Source: Emydura subglobosa | Taxonomy: Eukaryota > Chordata > Testudines > Chelidae | Assembly (NCBI GenBank): GCA_007922225.1 | Contig: ML679989.1 | Coordinates: 20,935,534-20,999,533, forward strand | Direction: 5' to 3' | Length of the DNA stretch: 64,000 nucleotides | Part shown: positions 1 through 12,900 of the stretch, in pieces | Numbering within the stretch: the stretch's first letter is position 1 | How the letters are laid out: the number at the start of each line of letters is the position of its first letter | Notes under the pieces: model-generated | Told to the model about the DNA's origin: nothing | Database searches by the model: none | The model's input: only the letters and a program-made list of their open reading frames with translations | Position numbers and translations under genes: made by a program

Positions 1-804
1 GGTCCTATGAGCCCGATGGGTTTCTTCAACCTGCCAAGAAACTCTGACTCCTGGGGTGCCGCATTCCCACAACCTGCCTACGACACCCGTTCAAACACCA
101 CCATTTCTTGAACCGCGGAACTTTCAACTCAGGCTGGGTCGCTTGTGGGAGCTGTATCTCACGCTGACTGAGGGGCGCAGGAGTGACCGAGTGCAGCTAA
201 CACTGCAGAACCCTAGGTAGCGCTGCCATCAGACTGTCCTGGAAATAAGGGAGCCATGCGTACTATTGGCTCTTAGTAGAGTCTGTCTACACTGCAGGCG
301 AGGTGTGGGATTACAGCATGCACAGACAGACCCACGCTGGCTTTAGTTGAGCGTGCTCGGGAACCTAGAGCAGCGAAGTTGCAGCAGCAGAGACGTCAGC
401 ATGGGCTAGTGCCTGAGTCATTCCCCAGGGTCCTGGATGAGCTTGTACAACCTGCGCTGAAGCCCACACTTTTGCAGCTCCACTACTCTGTTGAGTCTGC
501 TAGCTGGATTCAGGCCACTTTGGATATGTCTACATGTGCTGCCATCAGCCCCCAATTGCAGCATAGGTATGCCTCGTCTGGTTGAACAGCAGGGACACCC
601 AGAGGTTAGGTGTGAAGCACTGAACCCTTCGAAATGATCCCTGGGTGACTCTGGTCACCCTCTAGACTCACTTTGAGATGGAAGGTTGTAAATCTGGTGG
701 TGTGAGACCGTGTTAGTCGCCCTGCAGAGAGGGTAGGGATGGAGAATGCAAGGAGCCCTGTGACCTGGGGCCCATTGTAATGCTTCTGTCACACTGTTTG
801 GCAG
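1..804. other. Upstream intron or flank, no confident gene
   Basis: Non-coding sequence before the first visible exon. It ends in a pyrimidine-rich tract and a CAG acceptor at 802-804, so at least its last part is an intron of the gene below. No exon with both splice signals is recognisable here. Bases 15-36 read GFFNLP in one frame, resembling the GF(W/Y)N(F/L)P stretch in the GC-rich LTR family described further on. This is a weak hint that the left window edge cuts such a repeat. Confidence 0.4.
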
Positions 805-926
805 GCCATGATCTTCAGGACTACTGCTGTGCTCTGGATGATGACTTTGACTTGAACTGGGAAGCAGAGAAGGAGCTTGAAGCCATGGCGTGCGATGGAG
901 ATAACTTTATCCCACCAAAAATAATG
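805..926 (+). CDS. Exon (first visible) of the unrecognised gene
   Basis: The acceptor is a T-rich tract ending in GGCAG at 800-804 and the donor is GTGAGA at 927. The exon enters in phase 1 (the first base of a Gly codon lies in the previous exon) and ends on a codon boundary. It encodes HDLQDYCCALDDDFDLNWEA followed by an acidic stretch ending FIPPKIM. Confidence 0.85.
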
Positions 927-3900
927 GTGAGAGTTGTCCCCAACCCCCACTTTCCTTTCCCGTGCACCTTGTTCATCTTTTCACAGCTGCTGCTTAGGGC
1001 ATTCATGGGAGAAGGGCAGAACCTCCACTTCTGCCTCTGCAACTCTTCAGATCTCTCTCGGGGCTATGCTGGGGTGAGGAAGGACACCATTGGTGATGAT
1101 GCATGCAAAGGAAATGACCCAGCTTGATTCTCAGATCCTAGGGGGAGTGTGCAGGTCTGGCAGTTAGAAACCCCCTCCCTCAGCCTTTGACTTGTAAACT
1201 GCAGCTCTACTCTGCCGTTTTGCACTTTAACCCGTTCCTATAGGCTAGGCCTTCCGGCCTTCTCTCCTCTTTCTTCCTATTCTCTCTGATCTTTTTTAGT
1301 GATGTCCTTTATGTAGAGTCAAATCCTGAGGTCCTGCTTAGCTCTTACTTAGGCAAGCGACCATGGAGTGAACAAAACCCCTGCTCAGGTGGCTAGCTGG
1401 GCAGCCAGGACCATTAGGGCAGCGCCAGTGTTTCAGCTGAATGGGCCACTGCTTAGGCATGTCATTGGGTTGCGAATATAGAGGATAGTGAAACTAAGTG
1501 AGGTTCTCTTTCCTCACACTCCTCCATTGTATCTTTCCCTGGCATTCCCCCCGCCCCCTCAAGCAGATTTTTTTCCTAGCACAAGGGGAGGGGACATCAG
1601 GGTAAGACTGCCCCCCATAGGGCTAACAGAAAGTAGAAATATGGGGCCTGATCCTGCTCTGACTGTTCTGGTCTACGTCAGGAGGGACATGAGTTGTGAT
1701 AGTGGAGTCCCAATGGTGTGACTCCTACCAGGAATGCAATGCAGCCAGAAGAATGTATCCAATTACAGATGCACTGGCAGCAACAAGCAGAGGCTGGTAC
1801 CTTGTCCTTAGAATTCATGCCCAGTTGTTGCCACAAGAGACCCATTGTACATTAGTCACATTCTCCCACTTTGCTTTGACTTCTGCAATTGCGCTTTGTC
1901 ACTGGGATGACGCTGCAGACACTCGCTTAGCAAACTTCTCCCTGGTGCAGCTGACTAGCCTCTCTCCGTGCTGATGATGGCTGGCTTGCTGAGTTGTAAT
2001 GTACTTGGTTCCTTTGATACAGCCTGGATGCAAAAGAAAAGGCTGGGAGTGGAGAGGATTTCTGAGGATGGCAGATGAAGTGAGCAGGCAAGGAGCCCAG
2101 GGCTACAAGGGGGCCAGGCAGAAGAGTGCCCAGGCTGTTCCTACTGAGCCGTGTCTCGCTTTGGTTACCAGCAGGGGAAGGAATGCCCAACTTTCCCCAG
2201 AGACCAGTTATGAATTTTGACTTGAGAGTCTAGTCGATGCAGGACAGGAGCTGGCCTTTAAGCAAAGGCTCTTGCTGCTATCCCAGCTGTACTGCATAAC
2301 GTGACTGGGCTCCTCGGGCCACACCACTGTTTTCGATAAAGGGGGTGGCTAGTTGGGCCTGTGGTCCCTGCTATTTGTTTTCTGCAATTGACAGAGATTA
2401 GAAATGGTCTTTGAACAGCTTGTTTCTGATCTGAAAGAAGAAATCTTTGTATCCAGGGGCATTATGGAGACTTTGTATGTCACAAGGATGCAAACAACAT
2501 CACCCCAGAGTAAAGTGCCTGCCCACGGCCCCTTTGTGTCTCCGCTCATGACCCATTTCTATTTCTCATTTCCCTTCTTAGCTCATTTCTTCCAAGGTTC
2601 CCAAAGCTGAGTACATCCCGACAATTATCCGCCGGGACGACCCCTCCATCATCCCGATTCTCTATGTGAGTAGTATCTCTCTGCACATACGGGGCTAGCT
2701 CACAAGTGAACATGAGTTTAGTGATGGTATTGTAGTCCCTTGCTGGCATCAGCGTACCTCAGAGGAACCACCACACAATTGGGCAGAGCTGGCAAATACC
2801 TGCTCAAGAGAGGCCCGGTATTTTGGCAGCAGGTATAGTAGGTCAGGGTTCAGGTTGATTGGCAGAGCTCTGTGGCGAGCCCAGGGCTGGGATGGTGGAG
2901 GCAGTTTCAGGACAGGATGGGACATCATCAGAAGTATGTGAATAGGGGCCTAGGACTGGAATAACCGGGGGCTGTGAGCTGGGCCTGAGGAGCATCGTCA
3001 GAGCCATGTGGCACCAGGAGTTGACGGGGGGGTTTGTGGTTGGTACTAGGCTTTGTGTGTTAGAAGGCTTTAAAGTTCTTTGCTACATTTGGCCCGTTCC
3101 CAGACAACTCAGGACTTCATGTGTCTCTGCAGCGGACCTCAGTCCTGGGATCACTCAACATATTTCCCTATTCAACACACAAACAATGGGCAATATTTAT
3201 TTTTTCAAGTCCACTTACTTCCTGTACTTTACAAAGTTTATGTTTATCATCACACCTGGGTCTTAACACCAGGGCACTGATGACCTGTTGACTGAGACCA
3301 CCCCAGCTTATGTGCTTACCTGATGTAACATTGTTCTATGTTGCATGAGGAGATCTCTTTAAATGATAAGTAATTAAAAATGATCTAGCAGCACCTAGGT
3401 TTGAAACACCCTCTCTGTTCGGTTCCAGGATCATGAACATGCCGCCTTTGAAGATATTCTAGGTATGTGAGTGTTATTTTCTTTGTCTTCTCCCCCCCCT
3501 CAAAGTTTCATCTGAGCAGTAACTGGTCGCTCCACAGAGGCTGAGTGCATGGGAGATTTCATTGTAATCCAGTGTTATGTCATATCCAGCCTTCTTTTGG
3601 AAAATGCTCTAGATTTCTAACCCCCGAAGTTCTAAAGCCCGGGGCCTGTTTTGGAATCAGTGGGACCTATGGGTGCTCAGCCCCTCTGAAAGCCAGGCTC
3701 ATGGTGCCTTAGAGAATAAACCTAAATGAGAGCTAGTGAAAATCTTCTCTGTGAAGAGCCAGTGTTTCACCTGTGTGGCTCACTCATCTTCCCTTCACCG
3801 GTTTCTGCAGAGGAAATAGAGAAGAAGCTGAACATTTATCGAAAAGGCTGCAAGATTTGGAAGATGCTGATTTTCTGTCAGGTACGTGAAAGGCTTTGAG

Positions 3901-6900
3901 GCCATTGGCACTTTGTTAAAAGCCAGTCTTTTCTCCAGGGACAAATTAACTCCAGAAAACAATATTCCAAAGCCAGCCTGCAGCAGGCTTTTATTAAAGC
4001 AATCACATCTGTTCAGATCCCATTTTTCATTCGTCAACCTGTGAGCACTCTTGGCTTGCTGTGACGACAGCAAAGAAAATTTGGCTTAATGCAGCAAAAC
4101 CCAGGGTTTAGCAGCTTTCTACAAAATCCATGCAATATGATTTCAGAGGGAAATTCATAGTCGAAGAAGCAAGGGTTTGGAGCTTGATAGTTATTTGTTA
4201 CTTTCATAAAGCATCCTGCAATATGCTTTAATACAAGAACATAGGAATTTTTATACTGGATAAGGCCAGGGGTCCAGTCTCTGACAGTGGCCAGCATCAA
4301 ACCTTGACATGAGCAGTTATGGAGTGACCTGCCCAGAGAGAGATTTCTCCTGAGTCTCCTCATGTCCTCATGCTCCAGTGCATGGAACAGGAATGTTGCA
4401 ATCCAGCCAAACTTTTGAGATTTGTGTTATTAATTCTTGTTGATCTAACTGGATTTCATCACTATCCATATAAATGTCCAATCCTCACATCTTCTATAAT
4501 TAGTGTAATGATGATTTTCATACCTCCTGCCTCTGTTTGCCCATCATTTCCCTACCCCGCATGATCAATGATCCTTAAAGCAGCAATGCTAGTCAGTGAT
4601 TTAGTGACTATCCTTTTTCTGTGGGCTGCACTTGCTTACGTGACCCATCTGTGCCTATAGTAGCCACCTGAAAATGCCAAGGGCGGGGCAGGCTGCAAAA
4701 GGAGAGCAGATTCTCCCAGCATTGGTGGCTAACACTGCATTTAGATTCACCAACCCGTCACAAACAGTGCTCTTGATCTCCCACACTGGTTATCCAGAAG
4801 CTACAACAAGAAATACACAGTCCTCTTTATTGCATTTCAGTCTCTGGCTCCCAATCAGCAACTGGATCCAGTAAAGAGATAAGTTATTAAAACTCCATTC
4901 CCCAAAATGTTCTCCTGATTCCCAAAGGGTCAGCCACATTGCCAGATCAATATGAGTTTGGATGTTACACAAAATACCATGCTGCCTGCTAATCCTTTAG
5001 TGGCTAAAACTAAAGGTTTATTATAAAGGAAAGAAACAAATGAGAAGAGAGATGTTAAATGGTCAAAGCAATCAGTTACATAAAAATTATTTCAAAGTCC
5101 ATACATATCAGATTCTCAGCAGAATTGTGACGTTTGCAGGTTTGCACAGTTCCTCTGCTGTACATCCAGTACTTGGATGGGTCTCAATCCTTTGTTTCAC
5201 AGCTTCAGTTGTAGATGAGTTGATCCAGAGGTAGGAAGCAGGAATGATGACCAGAGGGAGATGGGGCAGCTGCATTTTATAGTCTGCCATGTGGCTTGTT
5301 TCAAGCACAAGGTCACTGCACATGGGCAAGGAAAAGCACTTGCAGGCCCCCTGACCACAGTCATGTCCCTACATGTCCTGATGTCTCATGGGTGCTGTGC
5401 TAGCTTCTCTCCCTGGGCTTATTGTAAAGGTGATGGCCCTCAATGAATCATCAGTGCTGACACTAATCTGCTTGGGGGGGATATAGCTCAATAGCACAGC
5501 ACAAGTTTTTGGGTACAGATTTATCCCACTTATCCATAACTTACAATACAGATATGACACATACACATAAACATTATCATACTTAGCCAGTTATAACCTT
5601 TCCAGTGGAATCTGACATGGCATATCTCATATGAATTATTGGAATTTTGCAATACTGATGACAATAATATTATAAATGGTCACCCCTAACCCAGACATCA
5701 TCACAGCTTACTAGATAGATTCATAGATTCCAAGACCAGAAGGGACCATTGTGATCATCTAGTCTGACTTCCTGTATAACACAGGCCAGAGAACCTCCCC
5801 AGAATCATTCCTGGAGTGGAGCTTTTCGAAAAACATCCAATCTTGATTTAAAAATAGTCGGTGATGGAGAATCCACCTCAATCCTTGGTAAACTGTTCCA
5901 CTAGTTTATTACTCTCTCCATTAAAAAATTACTCCTTATTTCCAGTCTGAATTTGTCTACCTTCAACTTCCAGCCATTGGATCATGTTATACCTTTGTCT
6001 GCTAGATTGAAGAGTCCACTATTAAATATTTATTCCCCTTTGAGATGCTTACAGACTGTGATCAAGTCACCCCTTGGCCTTCTCTTTGTTTAGCTAAATA
6101 GACTGAGCTCCTTCAGTCTATCACTGTAAGGCAGGTTTTTTAATCCTCTAATCATTCTTATGGCTCTTTGAACCCTTTCCAATGTATCAACATCCTTCTT
6201 GATAGCAAGTATCCCTGAATGCTCAGATAAAGTTTCCAAGTGAGGTGAATTCCTTGGTCTCCCTTATTATTCCCCAGTCTTCATATTTACACCATCAAGG
6301 TTTTAATCCCAGCAATGTTATTGAGTCTTTCAAGAGCAGAGCTGGCTAGTTAAGGAAAAACCCCTAACCTGATTATAAATAGGTGCATAAGTAAAGTGCA
6401 GAGTTCAATTTGCTGTGGTCTGTGGGGGCATCCTGTTTATTATTCAGAGGTAGAGGGGTGGCTACTGGGGAAAATATTTTCTATATGAAAAGTTTCAGGA
6501 ATGTAAGTCTGAATGGCTCTTTGGCTGAAAATTTCACACTGGGGACCGCATCGGCTGCCATTCACTATTTTGTCTAAACCATTGGAGTCATCCAGTCAGG
6601 GAGAAGAGACAACCACCCTGTGACTTAGGCAACTAATCGCTCCAGGCGCATCGCAAAGAGTGAATAGTCTAAGCCAGTGTTTCTCAACCTGGGGGTTTAG
6701 AGGGGTTGCAAGTGCAGAGCTGGTATTGGGGGTGGCAAGAAAGGCAATTGCCTGGAGCCACAGGGGAGCCATGAAACTAAGTTCCATGCCTCAGCCCCAT
6801 GGAGGTGGGACTCAGGCTTCAGGGGTACAGTAGTTTGGAAAGGTTAAGAACCACTGGTCTAAGCAAACCATTCGTGGGCAACCCGAAAGCTGAAAATGAT

Positions 6901-9900
6901 TCTGCAGCTCCTAATAGAGCAGCCGGGTTCCCAGAGCCCAGGGGTGGTTCTCACATGCGACAGCAGCTGAAAACAGGAATACGTTGACAGCAAGGTCAGG
7001 GCTGGGTTCTGCTTAGCCGTGCTGCAGGTGCACAGGGGGGAAGGAGTGGCCATAAGGAGCCTTCCCCCCGGCCGGTGGCTGTGTAGGAGCCGAGCAGAGT
7101 TGTAGCACAAGGACTGCTCCCTGATCGCTCTGCCAGGGATGTCGGGTGTCCCAGTGGGGAAGAGTGTTGTGTAGGCTGAGCCAGGGCCCATTCCCAGCTG
7201 ACTGGCCATCTAAGGGGAGAGAGCTGGGGGTGCCTCGCTGAGGCAGACTGCCTCCAGTGCTCCTGGCGGGGGGTGGGGGAGGGATGTGCTCCTGGTGGGG
7301 GGCGGGGGGGGATGTGCACACTGGGCCAAATCCTGAGGCCTTTGCTGAATTTTCACTCCGTTGTTACTCAAGAAAATGTCCATTGAAATCCCTGGGAGTT
7401 TGTCCTGAATAAGGACAGTGTGAAAACGGAGTGAGGAGCTCCGCCATTAGCAGAGCCATTATCTGCTAAATATTATTTCTTACATGGCTACAGCTGCCCC
7501 GGGAATCCCTCGGCACCGCCTGGTCAGAACGCTGCAGGTCTGTGACCTGGCCCTAACCGTTGTATTTACCAAGCTGTTAACCAGCATCTCTGTGGAGAAG
7601 ATCCCACTTAAGGCCAGACGTGGAGACCAGGGCTGTTTGTCCATCCATCTAAAGCAAAGTCAACCTGCTTTGTGACTTTTAGTGTCACTCCCAGAGTGGA
7701 GAGTCTGTGTCTGCTTCTCAGAGAACAGTCTCGCAGAAGCTCAGCCACTACAGCTGGGAAAGTCCAGTCCATTTCTGTGAGGCCAGGGCAAGGTGGTTTG
7801 CTACCGTCTCTCTCTCTCTCTTCTCCCTGCAGGGGGGTCCTGGCCACTTATATTTGCTGAAGAATAAAGTTGCCACCTTTGCCAAAGTGGAGAAGGAGGA
7901 AGATATGATCCTGTGAGTTGCTTTATTATTTCCCAGCTCTCTGTGAAGTTTCTCTGGTCTAATGAATGTAGGTGAAGGCGGGAGGGCGGGCTGAAATTTT
8001 ATTCATTGATTCCAAGCCAGAAGAGACCCTTACAATGATCTAGTCTGAACTCCTGTGTCATACAGGCTGGAGAACTTCCCTGCATTAATTCCTGTTTGAA
8101 CTAGAGCAGAGCTTTTAGAAAAACATCCAGTGTTGTTTTAAAAGTTGCCAGTGATGGAGAATCTACCACGACCTCGGTAAATGGTTCCAGTGGTTATTTC
8201 CCCTCCCTGTTAAAATGTGCACCTCCGTTCCGGTCTGAATGTGTCGAGCTTTGGCTTGCAGCCATTGGATCTTGTTATACCTTCGTCTGCGAGACCGAAG
8301 AGCTCATTATCAAATATTTATTCCCCATGAAGCTAGCTATATACCGCTCAAGTCACCCCTCAACTTCCTCTTTGTTACACAGACTAGCTTGAGCTCCTCT
8401 AGTCTGTCACTTTGCCCACAGGGACGTCTGTCTGGGCCTTTACCCACTATGCGTGCTTTCTGGTGCTTTCTGCCCTCAGCATGAACCAATGCTGCCCTGA
8501 TCTTTTAAAGTGTTAACCTTGGTAATATCATGCAGCACTATTGGCAGGAATGGTGGAAAGGGAGCAAAGAGAAAAACAAAAGGAGAAAGATGAAAGAAGA
8601 GAGAATGTAAAATCCCTGGCAACTACGAAGTAAAATGTAAAAGTATTGAGGGGAGAGGGGTCCAACTCTGCTGCCCTGCTTGGCAGAGGCAAAGCTTGTG
8701 AGTGGGCGGTCAAATAATTATTCTGCAGGGGGAAATGCCAAGTATTAGTCACAATGATCAACTGGCCAAGCTCTGCTATGAGAGCTCGACACTGCGCCAT
8801 CTCGGCAGAGCATCAGCAACCCACCACATATGTGTGCAGGTGCCCTGTGCTGCAGGCAGGTTAAACCCACCTTACAGGCATGGAACAGAGGCATGGGGGA
8901 TTTCCATGGGAAACCTTGCAAATGAGCTGAGGGAGAGAGGCTTGTGTTTCCTCCAGGGTGGTCCTACTTTGGTCCCCCTGGACAGCATGTGTCCAATGCC
9001 TGGGCGTCTGCCTCTGCCGAGGGGGTGGATTGTAAATGATTATTTTGTTTCCTCCTATTACTTCCAGCTTCTGGAAGCGGCTGAGCCGATTGATGAGCAA
9101 AATCAACCCCGAGCCAAATATCATTCACATCATGGGCTGCTACGTTCTGGGAAACCCCAATGGGGAGAAGGTAAGGTGTCCCTGGGGCATGGCCAGAAGC
9201 TCTCTCTTGGCAGGTCATCCGCAGTGGCACAGAGTTGGGAGATTTGGCTAACGGACTTTCTCCTCTCATACTGAGGGCATGTTGCTCTTTTCCCAGCCCC
9301 CCTTCTCTCCGCAGCCACGTGCTGCACATCCCACCCCATGGAGAGAGCAGCTTGGCTGGGCTGCGGCTTTGAAAGGATCAGCCCCCCTGAGAGCTGTACA
9401 CTAGATAGGCAGGGAGGTGTATGAGGGGTGGTAGGGAGGCAAGAAGGGACTGCTCAGTTTGCCATGTTGGGGCCTTTCAGGAAACCGAAGAATGGGGACA
9501 TAATTCTTCCTTGCAGCCTTTGGGTTTCCGCTGCTCTGAGATGCGGCCTGAGCCGTTTCTTTCTGTGGTTGGAGAGCTGAAGTTCTCAAGGACATTAGAT
9601 GGTGTTAGGAACTGGTGGGTCCCTTCTGTGCTGCCTGCCATCCCCTGACTCCCTCCAGGGGCTCTCAGTGCCCTCCGATGTGTAAGGTTCGAGCTTAAAC
9701 CTGCTGCTTCTTGCACCTTGGCATGAGGAGGTTCTAGACCAGTTTCATGGATTGCAGGATGCCAGGAAACCAGGGCAGCCCTGGTGCAACTTCCATTGAG
9801 CTCAGTCACTGGGCTGTGCATTCAGTAGTGCTACGGTCTCCTTTGGTCAGTGGCTTTGCTGTTCACCCTCTCCCTGGCGTCGATGATTGGCACTGATGGA

Positions 9901-12900
9901 GAACTCTGTGGAGAAGGTCCCACGAAGGCAGCAAGCCAAGCATAGGGTGTTTCTACCTTTGTTCAGAGTAACTCTGCACATCACTAAGTAGAATCAGCCA
10001 GTGTATAGAATCAAATTGGGAGAACATTCCCCCTGCGCCTCCTGGTTCTGTGAGCAGATTAGCGCCCTGTCAGGAAGGGCTGGGGAAAACATGGGGTTAA
10101 GCAGAGACTATTCTGTGATGACCAAGAATGTCCTTTGCTGAAGAGAAGGGCCTGTGTTTACATATCAGACTGCTGTGAAAGGAATGGGGGTCGGAGGATC
10201 CAGCTACAGCGACTGTGTGAACACACATGATCTGCCACTCCAAGGTGCTAGCAAGGTTATGCATATCACTGCTGCTCAAATGCCAGTTTGCAGAGCACTT
10301 CCCACTGTGCTTTGCTCTGTAAACCTGATGCCTGTTTTTGTGTCTACCACACATGAAAGCATTTGGCATCTTGCCAAGTGTTTGTGTGCCTTGGATTGGA
10401 CAGTGTTTGAATCATGCTTTACGTAGGGCAAGTCAAGATAAATATTACATACCATCAAAAGAAGGAGGGGCCGGATCCTGCTGCCCGTGAAGTCAGTGGG
10501 AGTTGGACTATTGCTGTCAGTGCAGACAGCCTTGTGATGGAGCTGCTCTGCCATCCAAAATGCACGTGCAAGCGTTGCTGACATCTGGAGGATGCATTTA
10601 AGGCCTATACCCCACCGACGTCCCCCACAAGCATCCAGATAACTGGGAATGCATCAACCACAAAATAAAATAAATGTCCCTAGACTCTCTTCTAAAGCCC
10701 GCTGTGCTGAGGCAGGACCAAATAAACCTAGAGCAGCCCAGACACGAGGTTGTCTCACCGTTTCTTACAAACCTCCAGTGACGGGGATTCCACAACCTCC
10801 CTGGGACGCCTGTTCCAGAGAATAACTACGCTTAGACCTAGAAAGCTTTTCCTGGTCACTGACTTTGCTGACATCTCCTTTGCTGCAGATGAGGCCCGTT
10901 ACTACTTCTCCTACCTTCAGTGGATGTGGAAAGCAGTTAACCACTCTGCTCCTTGTAACAGCCCTTAACATAGTTGAAGCCTGTTGTCAAATCCCCCCCG
11001 TCTTCTTTTCTCAAGACTAAAGATGACCAGTTTTTGTAACCCTCCCTCATTGGGCAGATGCCCAGAACTGGCCACAGTCTCCAGTGGAGATCTCACCAGC
11101 GCTGAGTGGGACAGTTACCTCCCGTCGCTTACATACGATACGCCTGTTACACCATAGGCGTAGTCTGACTGCTCTGCTGGGGGGTGGGGCATGAGTGCAT
11201 GTGGGCACATGCGCACGCTGGTCAGTTCCTCTGGCTCTCTCCCCCCGCCTGGAGTGGTACCTGGGCTGCCAGTGCTGGCGGAGGAGAGGGGCTGGCTTAA
11301 TGGGGGAGCCCCTGCTGCTGCTGCCAAGGGGATGCCACGTGCCAGGCTCCCACTTCTCCTTCCCATATCTCCTGCTATTCCCTATCCCATTTCTACACTG
11401 CCCGTTCCCACTGCCCCCTACCCCATCCCATTCCCCTATCCCCTTCTCCTTCCTGTGCCATATCCCATCCCCCTTCCTTCCCCACTGCCTCTCCCCACAC
11501 CGCACCCTCCTTCCTCCCTCCACGGGCTCTCACCGTTGTACAGGAAAAAGGATGGTGGCCATGCAGGGGGCCCAGCACACACAGAAGGGCAGTAGACTGG
11601 CACTAGAAGCCAGGAGGTGGTGTCCCACTGCAGAGGCAGCAAGCCACCAGCAGAAGCAACTGTTCCAGCCCGGGCCTGGCCTTGGGAAGATGGGTTGAGT
11701 GAGCACAGTGTGGGAACGACAGAGCCCCTCTCTCCCCTGGCAGCTCGGCGTTTGCAGCAATAGTAGGGGGCCGTGGCACAGGACCCTGTGTGTCCCTCCA
11801 CACCTTGCCTCTGTCTGGGCGCCAACGTCCTCCTGTCCGCCCCCAAACTACACCGATGGCTAATACACCCACACACGTTAGCCCTGTTCACGACTGCATC
11901 GCAGGGTTGGCTCCTGTTCAGTGTGTGATCCACTTCACCCCCACAGCCTTTTCAGCAGTGCTGCTGCTTAGTCAGCTTTCCCTACCGACAACCAAAAGGG
12001 CACTTTGGGGTAGGCTGGGCTCTTCAAAGGGAGCTGGGCACATAACCCCTGTAGGTGCCTTTGAAAAGCACAGCAGCCTTATTCAGCTGCCCCCCATAGG
12101 CAGGATTCTTCCAGTGGTGGCGTGTGCTGGCTCCTCGTGCTCAGCACAGCTGTAAGCTGCCGGGCCAGGGCTGGCCTGTGAAGTGGGTGGGACAGGGCTT
12201 TGCCTAGTGGCTGTGGTAGGCAGCGCAGCATGGCAGCGAGCGTAGATCCGGGAGTCACGTACCAGTTGGACGGTGACTCCGGAGTCAGGGTCGAGAAGCC
12301 AAGCCAAGCCAAAGGTCAGGGCAAGGAGACCAGGACAAGACTGGAGTGTGCAGGAGTCAGGCTGGAAGCAGGGGCTGGCGCAGGGGCTAGAGAAGGAAGT
12401 GGAAGCAAACACAGCTGTGGGCATGTCGCACGTTGAGCAGCCACTGCTGCTGCCACTGCACGGCTCCAGTAGCAGGTTGCTGGCTCCCCTGCCTGAGCAG
12501 GATGCTTGGCCATTTGGAGAAGACCCGTGGGCCCTGTTGAGCTTGCTGGGTTGCCTAGCGCCCAGGCCGGGAGCCACGTGTGCCCCTGCCAGGCAGGCCC
12601 TACTGTTCTCTCCCATTGCGCTGCACCCTGCCAGTCAGTTATTTAATTTGAAGCATCTGGCATGCCCCTTTCGATTCCGCTACTAACGTCTACAACTTGT
12701 CTCATTTCAGCTATTTCAGAATCTGAAAAACCTAATGAATCCTTATAGGGTTGTCTTCGAGTCTCCACTTGAACTTTCAGCTCAAGGTAATTGCTTTTGC
12801 TAGAAATGTGAGTGTGTGCTCCTGACGCTAACTGCCTCCTCCATGGGTCAGTGTTACAAAGAAACATGCTTCAGCTTCCTGAAGCCCGGTCACAAAAAAC

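Noticed and set aside
8702..9274. 190-residue open frame on the plus strand
   Set aside because: It runs through an intron and out of frame with the real exon 9068-9170. It has no recognisable domain and overlaps splice signals.
11047..11933. Several overlapping frames of 130-167 residues on both strands
   Set aside because: All arise from the C-rich low-complexity tract and its GC-rich surroundings. The composition (Pro/Leu/His or Gly/Arg) is that of repeats.
12083..12616. 177-residue minus-strand frame
   Set aside because: GC-rich repeat DNA with no domain, no splice context and a similar frame on the opposite strand.
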